A stretch of 38,073 nucleotides of DNA from Hyphomonadaceae bacterium UBA5336 (GCA_002408125.1 DHQO01000027.1:54451-92523), one strand, 5' to 3'. Shown: positions 16,384 to 26,629, numbered from the stretch's first letter. Program-made: numbers and translations. The notes: a model not told the origin generated them from the letters alone.

Positions 16384-16895
16384 CCGGTCAGGCCGGCCAA
16401 ACTCATCGAACCTGCCAGCAGGGGAGACTGCATCGCACCCATGATGGCGCCGGCGCAGATGGCAACACCGTAAGGCACGCCCTCGCCCTTGCTGAGCGTA
16501 TTGGAGACCCAGACCGGGGCGCCTTCCGGCAGCGGCGCGTATTTCGCGAGCGTGCCGATCAGGGCGAGCAGGCCACCCACCAGCGCCATCCAGAAAAGGA
16601 AAGGGACAATCGCTACCGGCCCCATCCACAGGGCCACCGCAGGGATCATTTTCGCGTCCCCGCCGCCAAAGACACCGAAGGTGAAGAGCAGGAAGGAGCC
16701 GACAAAGGCGAGAGCGGCGACGCCGAGATGCCAGCCAATGGTGGAAAGTTCGAACCCGGATATGGCCAGCGCCGAAAGGCCGAGGCCGGCAATCGACAGA
16801 TTCAGCCAGTTGGGAATGGTCAGGGAGGCAATATCTGTCAGCGCGCCGAACAGGCAAAGCGCGACAAAGGCGAGAGCTGCAATCGTCAGAAGCAT
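16380..16895 (-). CDS. cpaA: Prepilin peptidase CpaA/TadV
   Basis: A 171-aa integral membrane aspartic protease (A24 family) that cleaves the Flp prepilin leader. The two catalytic aspartates are visible: Asp21 in LTDIASLTIPNW and Asp80 in FGGGDAKM. Five to six hydrophobic segments are present and there is no methyltransferase domain, as in TadV-type enzymes. The ATG at 16895 (AAGGAG about 10 nt upstream) is preferred over a TTG nine codons earlier. It follows flp on the same strand, separated from it by a terminator. Confidence 0.92.
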   Translation of the reverse strand: MLLTIAALAFVALCLFGALTDIASLTIPNWLNLSIAGLGLSALAISGFELSTIGWHLGVAALAFVGSFLLFTFGVFGGGDAKMIPAVALWMGPVAIVPFLFWMALVGGLLALIGTLAKYAPLPEGAPVWVSNTLSKGEGVPYGVAICAGAIMGAMQSPLLAGSMSLAGLTG

Positions 16896-16994
16896 CGGTC
16901 CCCGACTCCTTAAATCTTTCAAGGAGCTGTGACAGCCAATATTAAAGGAACTCTTTACGCGGTTAAGTTGACCGGGCGCGGGGCCCCGGAACGG

Positions 16995-17024
16995 AAAAAG
17001 CCACCAGCGCGCGGCTGGTGGCTT
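16995..17024 (-). terminator. Terminator after flp pilin gene
   Basis: The 11-bp stem AAGCCACCAGC/GCTGGTGGCTT (16998-17008/17014-17024), with loop GCGCG, is followed by five U on the minus strand. It lies between flp and cpaA. Partial readthrough here would give far more pilin than assembly proteins. Confidence 0.85.
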
Positions 17025-17071
17025 CTCCAGGATCCGCCAAGTTGCGGACCGGTAATTCTTCGCGAAATCGC

Positions 17072-17242
17072 TTAGCTGGCCGAAACCATGTTGTTGGCGA
17101 TGTCGTTGAAGGTGGCACCGGCATTGTTGCCCAGCGAGGTCACAGCCGTGATGATCGCGACAGCGATCAGGGCAGCGATCAGGCCATATTCAATGGCGGT
17201 GGCACCGGATTCGTCTTTGAAGAAACGAGCAAGCTTTTGCAT
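17072..17242 (-). CDS. flp: Flp/PilA type IVb pilin
   Basis: A 56-aa Flp prepilin, the major pilus subunit. The short basic leader (MQKLARFFKDESG) is cut after Gly13, giving a mature pilin starting ATAIEYGLIAALIAV with the conserved Glu5-Tyr6 pair of Flp pilins, then one long hydrophobic helix and a short polar C-terminus. GGGAG precedes the ATG by 6 nt. It has its own terminator and a long AT-rich upstream region, so it is probably expressed as a strong separate transcript. The processing enzyme CpaA is encoded next. Confidence 0.95.
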   Translation of the reverse strand: MQKLARFFKDESGATAIEYGLIAALIAVAIITAVTSLGNNAGATFNDIANNMVSAS

Positions 17243-17389
17243 TGGAAACTCCCATCATGCGTTTAGAGTGCGTCCCGAGTTATCGGGTTTGTCTCCCGGA
17301 ACACTTGTGGGTATACCGCAATGCTCTCAATACGAGGTAAAATAAGAAAATAAATTCATGAACAAGGGCGAAGAAACCGTTTACCATTG

Positions 17390-17404
17390 TAAATAACAAG
17401 TAAA
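17390..17404 (-). promoter_or_regulatory. Weak CtrA-like box upstream of flp
   Basis: The minus strand reads TTTA-CTTGTTA-TTTA: correct N7 spacing but a mismatch in each half. It lies in the AT-rich 264-bp region upstream of flp, about 148 bp from its ATG. It is listed because Caulobacter pilA is CtrA-activated; alone it would not be convincing. Confidence 0.2.
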
Positions 17405-17506
17405 TACAACGCGGTTACCATGGATACTTGTCCAGATTCAGGCGTCTTGACTTCGATCTCTCCTGCCTTGGCTAACGGGTCTTAAGCAAGCCTTGCAGGG
17501 CCGGAA

Positions 17507-18301
17507 TCAAGGCTGGTCTTCTGTCATGGCCAGAGTTTCACTCGCCAGGGGTCGCAGATTGTCCGCGGCATTCAATCGCAACCGTCCCTCGCGATACCAG
17601 CCGCGCACCTGCACACGCTGGCCCGTCTCCAGGTCGCATGCCGCCATGGCCGGCAGATCCACTGTCACCATGACCTCGCTGCCAAGCAGGGATCGCGCGC
17701 AGGCCGTGTCCTCGAACGGCCCGGGCCGGCGCGGGCCGAGAATGCCCGACAGAATGAGGAAACCCGGCGCGGTGTCGGCAAGGTCGCGGGCATCCTTCAC
17801 GGCATAGGCCCGGCGCGCCCACAGGCCGCGCCGCGCCGCCATGGCTCCTGCTTCGGCAGCAAACAGCGCATCGGAGCCGCTGGCCGTATCGGGATAGACG
17901 CGCACGCGTACCGCACCCGCCGAGACAAGCTCCAGATTGACCCAGACCACCGGGCCGAGCCGGTCCTCGGTGCACAGATGGGCCAGCGCCCGGTCATAAC
18001 GGTCGCGGGTGAGGCCGGAATAGTAAAGACGCACACGCCGGCCGAGCACCATGTCCTCCAGGCGGCGGCGGGCTTCCGCCGCATGGGGCTCGTCCGGCGC
18101 GCCATTGCGTCCGAAGGCTGGCGCCTCCACGCCGACAAGCCGCACACTCTGGCCGGTATCGAGCACCACCGCATCCCCATCAATCACGCGCACGACCCGC
18201 CCGGTCTCGCCGCGCTGGAAGCCGGACATGGGATCGCCGCCGCCACAGCCGCCAAGGCCCAGTAGCCCCGTAATGAGGAAGAATGCCCACCGTATCGCCA
18301 C
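17507..18301 (-). CDS. SNase-fold (thermonuclease-like) lipoprotein
   Basis: A 264-aa protein with a lipoprotein signal (lipobox GLGGC, Cys19) and a staphylococcal nuclease-like OB-fold domain at about 33-165. The landmarks are VIDGD (39-43), VRLVGVEAPA (53-62) and TRDRYDRALAHL (98-109). Compared with active nucleases (R35, D40, E43, R87 in the S. aureus enzyme), the arginines are kept as Arg54 and Arg104. The D40/E43 positions are Glu59 and Ala62, so the general-base Glu is missing. A C-terminal domain of about 80 residues is not recognised. The start is a GTG with no clear ribosome-binding site, so the N-terminus is less certain. Confidence 0.75.
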   Translation of the reverse strand: MAIRWAFFLITGLLGLGGCGGGDPMSGFQRGETGRVVRVIDGDAVVLDTGQSVRLVGVEAPAFGRNGAPDEPHAAEARRRLEDMVLGRRVRLYYSGLTRDRYDRALAHLCTEDRLGPVVWVNLELVSAGAVRVRVYPDTASGSDALFAAEAGAMAARRGLWARRAYAVKDARDLADTAPGFLILSGILGPRRPGPFEDTACARSLLGSEVMVTVDLPAMAACDLETGQRVQVRGWYREGRLRLNAADNLRPLASETLAMTEDQP

Positions 18302-18345
18302 GCACGATACTTAAGAGCATGCGCGGCTAATGGCCAAGCGGAGGT

Positions 18346-19539
18346 TCAGGCAACCTTGTGACTGGCGGACCGGTGCGGCGCCCCGCCCATCCAGGCGATG
18401 ACCTGATCGGCGGTCTGCGGCCGGGAGATCAGATAGCCCTGCGCCATGTGGATGCCGGCCTGCTTGACGGTTTTCAGGTCGAGCTCGGTCTCGACCCCTT
18501 CGGCCACGGTGTGGAGATTGAGCAGGCCGGCCAGACGCACGCTGGTCGACAGGGTCTCCAGCGCAAAGGCGTCATTGGCCGCATCATGGACAAAGGCGCG
18601 GTCGAGCTTGAGGCCAGTAAACGGAAAGCGGCGCAGCTGGTCGATGCTCGTCGCGCCGGTGCCGAAATCGTCTACGCTGAGGCCGAAGCCGGCAATGCGC
18701 AGGCGCGCGAGCACTTCCAGCGTGTCGGCATCGAACTCGATGAGCTGGTTCTCGGTGATCTCCAGCGTGATCAGCGAGGTCTTCAGGCCCGCGCCGCGCA
18801 CGCGGGAGCTGAGCGCGTCGGGCAATTCGCGCTCCTTCAGCGAGGCCGGGCTGATATTGACAGACGTGGCGAGGGTGAGGCCGGCGCGGTGCCAGTCGGA
18901 CAGATCCTGCACGACACGCTCGAAAATCTCGATCGTCATCTGCGTGATAAAGCCATGGCGTTCGGCAGCCACCAGATGGCCGGCCGCGGAGACAAGCCCG
19001 CCATCCTCTGCGCGCAGGCGCAGGAGCGCTTCGGCGCCCGTCACCTTGCGCGCGCCGAGATCAAGCTGAGGCTGGTAGACCGGCACCAGGCGGCCAACGC
19101 CGAGCACCTCAAGCAGTTCAGACTTGCTGACAGGCTCGATGCGCCGCGCAGGACGGCTGCCTGGCACGGCCGCGAGCAAGTCGCGCACCGCCGCCTCGCG
19201 CAGGGGTTTGGCGAGGCCACCGACGACGCGGATGCCGATCATCTCGGCCACGCGCTGGACCGAAGCGATCACCTCGCCCGGCTCGGAGCTGACAATCCCA
19301 AGCGCGCCGGCAAAGCCCAGCTCGCCGAGCCGGCGCACGACATTCACCCCGTCCATGTTCGGCATCTGCAGGTCGCAGAGCACCAGGTCATAGCGCTCCG
19401 GCGCGGCCTTGATGCGCGCAAGGCCCTCGGCGCCGGTTTGCGCGCAGCTCACGCCCGCCACGCCGAGCCGGGCCAGCATCGGCTGGATCACGGCGAGGAA
19501 GTGTGGGTCATCATCAATGATGAGGGCGCGTTGGACCAT
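18346..19539 (-). CDS. Response regulator with EAL c-di-GMP phosphodiesterase domain
   Basis: A 397-aa two-domain protein. The receiver domain (1-120) has the acidic pocket Asp9-Asp10-Asp11, phosphoacceptor Asp56 and Lys111. The EAL domain (about 145-390) keeps every catalytic landmark: Glu170 (EALLR), Asn228, Glu260 (LEITE), Asp290-Asp291 (DDFGTG), Lys311 (KLDR), Glu347/Glu350 (EGVE) and Gln367. It should therefore hydrolyse c-di-GMP to pGpG when its receiver is phosphorylated or released. No sensor kinase is encoded nearby. AGGA precedes the ATG. Proximity to the Tad pilus locus suggests a role in attachment or motility switching, but this is inferred. Confidence 0.92.
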   Translation of the reverse strand: MVQRALIIDDDPHFLAVIQPMLARLGVAGVSCAQTGAEGLARIKAAPERYDLVLCDLQMPNMDGVNVVRRLGELGFAGALGIVSSEPGEVIASVQRVAEMIGIRVVGGLAKPLREAAVRDLLAAVPGSRPARRIEPVSKSELLEVLGVGRLVPVYQPQLDLGARKVTGAEALLRLRAEDGGLVSAAGHLVAAERHGFITQMTIEIFERVVQDLSDWHRAGLTLATSVNISPASLKERELPDALSSRVRGAGLKTSLITLEITENQLIEFDADTLEVLARLRIAGFGLSVDDFGTGATSIDQLRRFPFTGLKLDRAFVHDAANDAFALETLSTSVRLAGLLNLHTVAEGVETELDLKTVKQAGIHMAQGYLISRPQTADQVIAWMGGAPHRSASHKVA

Positions 19540-19661
19540 GGGTGTTCCTGTTCACCGCGAGCCCTCCTGCGAGAGTGAGCGGGGTTGGAAATCACCCTCA
19601 GATCAACGCGAAAACCTCCAAGATTTGATGAATCAATTTGCTTGAAATTGCACAGACCGGC

Positions 19662-20018
19662 TCAGGCGGCCACGGCCACTTCGGGCTCGGCGTCCAGTCC
19701 ATCCTGAAGGGTTGGCCAGAGTGGGCTGAACCCGCCTTCGAGATCCTTCAGGATCATGGCCCGGCGCGCGGCGCATCCGGTCTCCAGCAGCAGGACGGCA
19801 TCCCCGCCATAACGGGCCGCATCGGCCTGGGCCCAAATCGGCTGGACATCATGCTCGCGTCCGCGCAGGGCACACATCCGGATAACGCGCCAGCCATAAT
19901 GCTCCGGAACCGCGAACAGCACGACGCCCTGGCGCGTGGGCCAGTCACCGCCGGCATCGACCAGGGTGAAAACATGGGTGCGTCCCGACTGGCCGCGAAA
20001 GCTCACTGGTCTTTGCAT
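19662..20018 (-). CDS. Unrecognised 118-aa protein
   Basis: I do not recognise this protein. It has no signal peptide or membrane helix. It is a compact alpha/beta-looking sequence with hydrophobic strands (HVFTLVDAG, GVVLFAVPEHYGWRVIRM) and an acidic, Ala/Val-rich C-terminus. GGAGACGG precedes the ATG, and an AT-rich upstream region carries a near-consensus CtrA box, which supports a real, regulated gene. It stands alone between the REC-EAL gene and the GH105-like gene. Confidence 0.7.
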   Translation of the reverse strand: MQRPVSFRGQSGRTHVFTLVDAGGDWPTRQGVVLFAVPEHYGWRVIRMCALRGREHDVQPIWAQADAARYGGDAVLLLETGCAARRAMILKDLEGGFSPLWPTLQDGLDAEPEVAVAA

Positions 20019-20082
20019 GTTCCGTCTCCGTTCTCGTGATGTGTTTATATTCCTTTTTTGTTCTCTTGCAAGAAATTTTTGG

Positions 20083-20097
20083 TAAACAAGAGGTTAA
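20083..20097 (-). promoter_or_regulatory. CtrA-like box upstream of the 118-aa gene
   Basis: The minus strand reads TTAA-CCTCTTG-TTTA, one mismatch from TTAA-N7-TTAA, and ends 64 bp before the ATG at 20018. It lies in an AT-rich stretch that also has the palindrome CTTGCAAG at 20065-20072. Confidence 0.45.
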
Positions 20098-20106
20098 CAG
20101 CGGGTC

Positions 20107-21186
20107 TCACTCGGGCTGGAGCAGGGCAGTGGCGAACCAGAGCAGGGGCGCCTGGCCATGCAGGTCGCCGGTCACGTTCGGACGGTCGAGATAATATTGC
20201 GCATCGTCGGACTGGCCGGTGCCGACGCAGACATCCGCAAGGCGCCCATCCGCGCCGACCTTATCCACCAGCGCCGACCAGGCGCGCTCATAGGCGGCAC
20301 GGTATTTCGGATCTTCAAGAATGCCTTCGCGCACACCGACACGCAGGGCAAAGCCGAACATAGCCGTGCCGGAGCTTTCCTCCCAGGCACCCGGATAATC
20401 GATCAGCTGGCGCCACATGCCGCTCTCGGCCTGATACTCCACCAGCGCGTCCATCATCTTTGCATAGCCCTCAAGCACGCGGGCGCGGTCGGGATGCTCC
20501 TCGGGCAGGATGGAGATCACCTCGGCCAGCCCGGCGGCGACCCAGCCATTGCCGCGCGCCCAGTAGAAAGGCGCGTCCGGGCCATGGTGGAACAGGCCGC
20601 CCGGCTGTTGCAGACGGTCGATATAGGCCACAGCCATCAGGGCTGCGCGGTCGGCATGGATATTGTCGCCAGTGGCGCGAAAGGCCTGGGCCTGCAGGGC
20701 GCCGATCATCCAGACATCGTCGATCCAGTAGCGGGCCTGCGTGGTCAGGCCATCCGCGCCGGTCTCGTCCCACTGCTCCTCGGCCAACGCCCAGCCATAG
20801 TCCAGCGCTGCCTTGTCCCCGGTCTGGAGATAGATCTCCAGCGGCCAGACGCCATAGACATTCGCGTCGACATGATTGCGCGAATTGGGAATGGCCTCGT
20901 CCAGGATGCGCCGATGGCGCAGGGTGGCGGCGCTAACAAATTCTTCCCAGTGGGTGAGCCCGCCCAGCCGGGCCATACCATAGGCTGTGGCAGCCTCGGC
21001 ATAATGCGGCGCAACCACATCACCGACTTCATACATCATGATCTCTTCGCGCGAGAGATAGTCGATCGCGACCAGGGCGCCGATCTCGGCAGGATGTGTC
21101 TCTGCTTGCGGCCCCGGATCATGCACGCAGGCGGCAATCATCAGCCCCGTGAGCAGCCCCGCCGCGTGCTTCCATATATGCCACAT
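20107..21186 (-). CDS. Glycoside hydrolase family 88/105-type lipoprotein
   Basis: A 359-aa protein with a lipoprotein signal peptide (lipobox IAAC, Cys20) and an alpha/alpha-barrel of the GH88/GH105 (YteR/RhiN-like, unsaturated glycuronyl hydrolase) superfamily. Recognisable blocks are HVDANVYGVWPLE, YWIDDVWMIGALQAQAF, FYWARGNGWVAAGLAEV, SGMWRQLIDYPGAWEE with ESSGTAMF, and a C-terminal GDLHGQAPLLWFATALL. Family members remove unsaturated uronic acid from the ends of lyase products. Acidic residues in the DAN and DDV blocks could be catalytic, but the exact substrate is not predictable. GGGGAGG precedes the ATG at 21186. No lyase or sugar transporter is nearby, which is unusual. Confidence 0.82.
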   Translation of the reverse strand: MWHIWKHAAGLLTGLMIAACVHDPGPQAETHPAEIGALVAIDYLSREEIMMYEVGDVVAPHYAEAATAYGMARLGGLTHWEEFVSAATLRHRRILDEAIPNSRNHVDANVYGVWPLEIYLQTGDKAALDYGWALAEEQWDETGADGLTTQARYWIDDVWMIGALQAQAFRATGDNIHADRAALMAVAYIDRLQQPGGLFHHGPDAPFYWARGNGWVAAGLAEVISILPEEHPDRARVLEGYAKMMDALVEYQAESGMWRQLIDYPGAWEESSGTAMFGFALRVGVREGILEDPKYRAAYERAWSALVDKVGADGRLADVCVGTGQSDDAQYYLDRPNVTGDLHGQAPLLWFATALLQPE

Positions 21187-21354
21187 TGCCGCCTCCCCAT
21201 TTTGCCGCAAGCCTAGGCCAGTCCCGTGTCTTGCGCGAGCCCCGATCCCTACCCACATCCCATTCGAAGGCGTTGCTGCTGAGCGGGACGCCAGAGCTGA
21301 AAATCAGGTTCGCCCCGTGCGGACCGTCAAATCTGCCTTTGGAAGGGGATAGAA

Positions 21355-23973
<2,619 letters not shown>

Positions 23974-23990
23974 GCGGCAATCAGACTCGC

Positions 23991-24019
23991 AAAAAGGCCG
24001 GCGTGAAACCGGCCTTTTT
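23991..24019 (+). terminator. Terminator after clpB
   Basis: The 11-bp perfect stem AAAAAGGCCGG/CCGGCCTTTTT (23991-24001/24009-24019), with a 7-nt loop, lies 17 bp after the clpB stop. A- and T-runs on the two sides would let it work in both directions. Confidence 0.92.
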
Positions 24020-24124
24020 CAAACCATCAAAATGATTACGCTCTCATTTCAGCAATTTTCATCGCCTGATGATTGGGCTTTCAGGCATCTTACTCGCCCA
24101 AAAGGCGAGCTGTCGCAAAAAAAT

Positions 24125-24139
24125 ATGACTCCGAGTCAT
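24125..24139. promoter_or_regulatory. 15-bp perfect palindrome, possible operator
   Basis: ATGACTC-C-GAGTCAT is a 7-bp perfect inverted repeat around one base, centred about 217 bp upstream of the UrcA-family ATG. The short spacing and AT-rich surroundings suit a dimeric regulator. The regulator is unknown. Confidence 0.35.
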
Positions 24140-24249
24140 GATTTTCGGCAGTTAGGAAATCGCCGCTAGGGATTGAAACCTATAGCATTTATTGCGGCGC
24201 ACAATTCTTAACACTGTTTATGCATGGCTGGATTGCGGTTGGAGGGGTA

Positions 24250-24330
24250 GCGTTCGATGCTGCGAACGCAAAAGACTTGCTGCGGTCGCGAACATTCGAA
24301 GGGCTCCTCCCACCCTGGGTTCGCGGCGCA
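24250..24330 (+). promoter_or_regulatory. Structured 5' leader of the UrcA-family gene
   Basis: There are two stems in series: GCGTTCG/CGAACGC (24250-24256/24263-24269), and a longer stem TGCGgTCGCGAAC/GTTCGCGGCGCA (24281-24293/24319-24330) with one bulge. Arms 1 and 4 both contain GTTCG and arms 2 and 3 both contain CGAAC, so the alternative pairings 1-3 and 2-4 are also possible. The structure ends 19 nt before the start codon. This is suggestive of a switching leader but unproven. Confidence 0.4.
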
Positions 24331-24349
24331 ACTTGGAAAGGTCTTTGAC

Positions 24350-24676
24350 ATGTTCCGCACCACACTCGCACTCGCAGCCGCCGCAACTGTTTGCGGTCTC
24401 GCTCATGCCGAAGAGCCGCGCATGGTGACGGCCAAGCTCACCTATGAGCCGGCCAAACTGACCACCGAGCAAGGCGCTACGGAAGTTCTCGTGTCTCTGC
24501 AACGCCAGGCCCGCCGGGCCTGCCGGACGCTGAGCATGGTCTCCGTCGGCTTCAGCTACGACCAGCAATGCGCCGACACGATGGTGGCCGATGCGGTCAC
24601 GGCAATCGGTCACGAGAATCTGGCCGAGTCCTACGCCGAACTGGCCGCTGTTGAAACCGCAGAAAGCGATTTCTAA
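24350..24676 (+). CDS. UrcA family exported protein
   Basis: A 108-aa protein with a signal peptide cut after AHA (about residue 20). The mature part has a YEPAKLTTEQGATEV block, an AC pair in RQARRACRTL and a later Cys in YDQQCADTMVADAV, the arrangement of the UrcA family of small secreted alphaproteobacterial proteins. Their function is unknown; the two cysteines could form a disulfide in the periplasm. GGAAAGG lies 8 nt before the ATG at 24350, and an in-frame upstream ATG at 24257 is rejected because it would bury the signal peptide. Monocistronic with its own terminator. Confidence 0.82.
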   Translation: MFRTTLALAAAATVCGLAHAEEPRMVTAKLTYEPAKLTTEQGATEVLVSLQRQARRACRTLSMVSVGFSYDQQCADTMVADAVTAIGHENLAESYAELAAVETAESDF

Positions 24677-24714
24677 GGCCAGATCCCGGCGTTCCGACGC
24701 CGCGTGAAAAAGCT

Positions 24715-24747
24715 GCCCGCCAGCCCTGCCGCTGGCGGGCTGTTTTT
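24715..24747 (+). terminator. Terminator after the UrcA-family gene
   Basis: The 10-bp perfect stem GCCCGCCAGC/GCTGGCGGGC (24715-24724/24731-24740), with loop CCTGCC, is followed by TGTTTTT. It lies 39 bp after the stop and just before the convergent end of the 618-aa gene. Confidence 0.88.
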
Positions 24748-24772
24748 ATCGTCCGCCTCGCCCGGGACCAGG

Positions 24773-26629
24773 CTAGTTGCCCGGATTACGCCAGTAGCCG
24801 GTCGCCTCCAGCGCCAGCACCGCAGCGGCATCTTCCGCGCCGATCTCGGTGAGCGCGTCCAGGATAACCGTGGTGTCGGGCATGGCCAGGTCCGTGGGCT
24901 CGCCGAGGGTGAGCCCGAGCGTGGAGACCACAACCTCGCCGGCCGCATCGGCCTCGGCGGCAGCGCGGATGGCCAGCATGCGCCATTCATCCCCGCGCAC
25001 GCCGGACTCGGTCTCGGCACCCGACATCAGCGCGCGGGCCGCCGCCGGCGGGGCCACATGGCGCGCGGCCCAGAGGGCGAAGATCCGCGCGGCATGGGCC
25101 TGCTCGGCCGGCGACTGGGCGATATCGATCAGCGCTTCGGCGATGGCCCGGCGCTCGGCGCGCATCTTCTCATGGCCGGCCAGCACCAGCACCGATTTCA
25201 GATAGAGCGACTCGAAGGTTTCCGGCTCGGGCTGGGGCTCCGGCGGTGGCTCGACGGCTTCGGGCTCGGCATCCGGGTCTTCGGTTTCAGCGGCAGCATC
25301 CTCGCCGCTTTCCGTGTCCCCTTCGCCTTCGGTCCCTTCCGCCGGCTCATCGGAGACTGGCTCGGCCTCGGCTTCCACCTCTAGCGGGGTTTCTGCTTCG
25401 GCACCTTCTTCAGGCGATGCTTCGGCCTCGCTATCGGCGACCGGCTCAGCCGTTTCTTCCGGCGCGGGTTCGGGCTCGGGCACAATGATCGGAGAACGGT
25501 CGAGCCATGCAGCAGCCTTCTCGAGACGCCCCAGCGCGATCTCCGCGCGGGCAAAGCTCATGGCATAGGGCGCGGTGTCGACATCGCGCTCCAGCACGGC
25601 GAGATCCTCGGCAAAGAGCCGCGAGGCCGCCAGGAACCGGGCCGGATTGCCCGCCGAGGCGCGCAGGGCGATGTCGAGCGAGCGCGCCTTGATCGCCGCC
25701 GTTTCCTCAGGATCGTCGAGCGCGGCCACGCCCAGCTCGATGGAGCGAACCGGCTCATAGCCCTCCTGGGCGACCAGTTCGCTGTAAAGCTCGCGATGGG
25801 CCGCGCCATCCAGCAGGCCAGCCTCGGCCGCGAGGCCCGCAGCGGGAATGCGCACTTCCAGCGGCAGGCTGGTACGCGTCGCCATGGCGGCGGCGAGATC
25901 GGGCCGGGAAACCGAGATGCCCTGCTCGGACGGCTCAAGCCCGAGCTTGGCCGACAAGGCGAGGTTCAGTCCGGAATCATACTGGGCCGGCAGGTCGCTT
26001 GGCGTATCGACCGACGCCGCAAACACCGCATTGGCAAACCATGGGTCGTCCACGCCCTGAGCCTGAGCCAGTTCCACGGCCAACTCGGCGGCGGGGGCAT
26101 TGTTCTGCAGCACGGCGCAGACCGCGCGCAGCCTGGCCCAGAACTGGCCTTCGCGGGTTTCCGTCGTCAGGCTGCGGCAGGCGGTGGCTTCATTGCCGAG
26201 GGCGAGCTGGAGATCGACCGAAAGCTGGGCCGCGTTCAGCCCGCGCGGATTTTCATCCAGCCGGTCGAGCAGGTCCGACGCCGCTTCGGCCTCGCCAAGC
26301 TCGTAGAGAATGCGCGCGCGCTCGGCCAGCACGGCTTCGGCATTCTCGCCTTCCGGGCGCGCGGCCGGCGAGAGCACGACCCGGCGCAGTAGCATGCGCT
26401 CGGCAGGGGTGAGCTGGCGCGTGCGGACATCTTCCATCAGTGGCAGGAGGTCTTCGGTGCGCGAGGCCTTCCACATATTCGTCGGCATGGCCGGCTCGCC
26501 GCTTTCCAGATAGCCGCGCCCGAACGGATCGATCATGCCGAGCCCGCCGAGCTGTTCCTGCGCCACGGCCGGAAAGGCGAGCGCGAGAAGGGTGGCTGCG
26601 CTGAGACCGGTCTTCAGCCTAGAAGACAT
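24773..26629 (-). CDS. Exported 618-aa helical-repeat protein with acidic low-complexity insert
   Basis: A 618-aa protein with a signal peptide (cleavage near AVAQ-EQ, residue 24). The mature chain is rich in Ala/Leu/Glu helices that look like TPR-type or alpha-solenoid repeats (about 90-375 and 475-610). A stretch of about 85 residues (384-470) is almost only Pro, Glu, Ala, Asp and Ser and must be disordered. I do not recognise the family. The role could be a periplasmic scaffold or an envelope-binding protein. The ATG at 26629 is chosen because the signal peptide starts there; it lies inside the end of the upstream 44-aa gene (11-bp overlap), which implies coupled translation. Confidence 0.8.
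   Translation of the reverse strand: MSSRLKTGLSAATLLALAFPAVAQEQLGGLGMIDPFGRGYLESGEPAMPTNMWKASRTEDLLPLMEDVRTRQLTPAERMLLRRVVLSPAARPEGENAEAVLAERARILYELGEAEAASDLLDRLDENPRGLNAAQLSVDLQLALGNEATACRSLTTETREGQFWARLRAVCAVLQNNAPAAELAVELAQAQGVDDPWFANAVFAASVDTPSDLPAQYDSGLNLALSAKLGLEPSEQGISVSRPDLAAAMATRTSLPLEVRIPAAGLAAEAGLLDGAAHRELYSELVAQEGYEPVRSIELGVAALDDPEETAAIKARSLDIALRASAGNPARFLAASRLFAEDLAVLERDVDTAPYAMSFARAEIALGRLEKAAAWLDRSPIIVPEPEPAPEETAEPVADSEAEASPEEGAEAETPLEVEAEAEPVSDEPAEGTEGEGDTESGEDAAAETEDPDAEPEAVEPPPEPQPEPETFESLYLKSVLVLAGHEKMRAERRAIAEALIDIAQSPAEQAHAARIFALWAARHVAPPAAARALMSGAETESGVRGDEWRMLAIRAAAEADAAGEVVVSTLGLTLGEPTDLAMPDTTVILDALTEIGAEDAAAVLALEATGYWRNPGN

Larger units (their letters stand above)
24020..24349. 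other. Non-coding region between clpB terminator and urcA-family gene
   Basis: No credible gene was found in this 330-bp stretch. It holds a 6-bp hairpin CTCGCC/GGCGAG (24093-24109), the palindrome ATGACTC-C-GAGTCAT (24125-24139), and a structured segment at 24250-24330 immediately before the downstream gene. It is more AT-rich than the coding DNA, as expected for a promoter region. Confidence 0.55.

Noticed and set aside
21230..21262. Possible sigma-32 promoter upstream of clpB (CTTGCG ... CCTACC)
   Set aside because: The spacing between the two boxes is too short for the known heat-shock consensus and the second box fits poorly.
24171..24179. GATTGAAAC, resembling the end of some CRISPR repeats
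   Set aside because: It occurs once, with no repeats, spacers or cas genes nearby.
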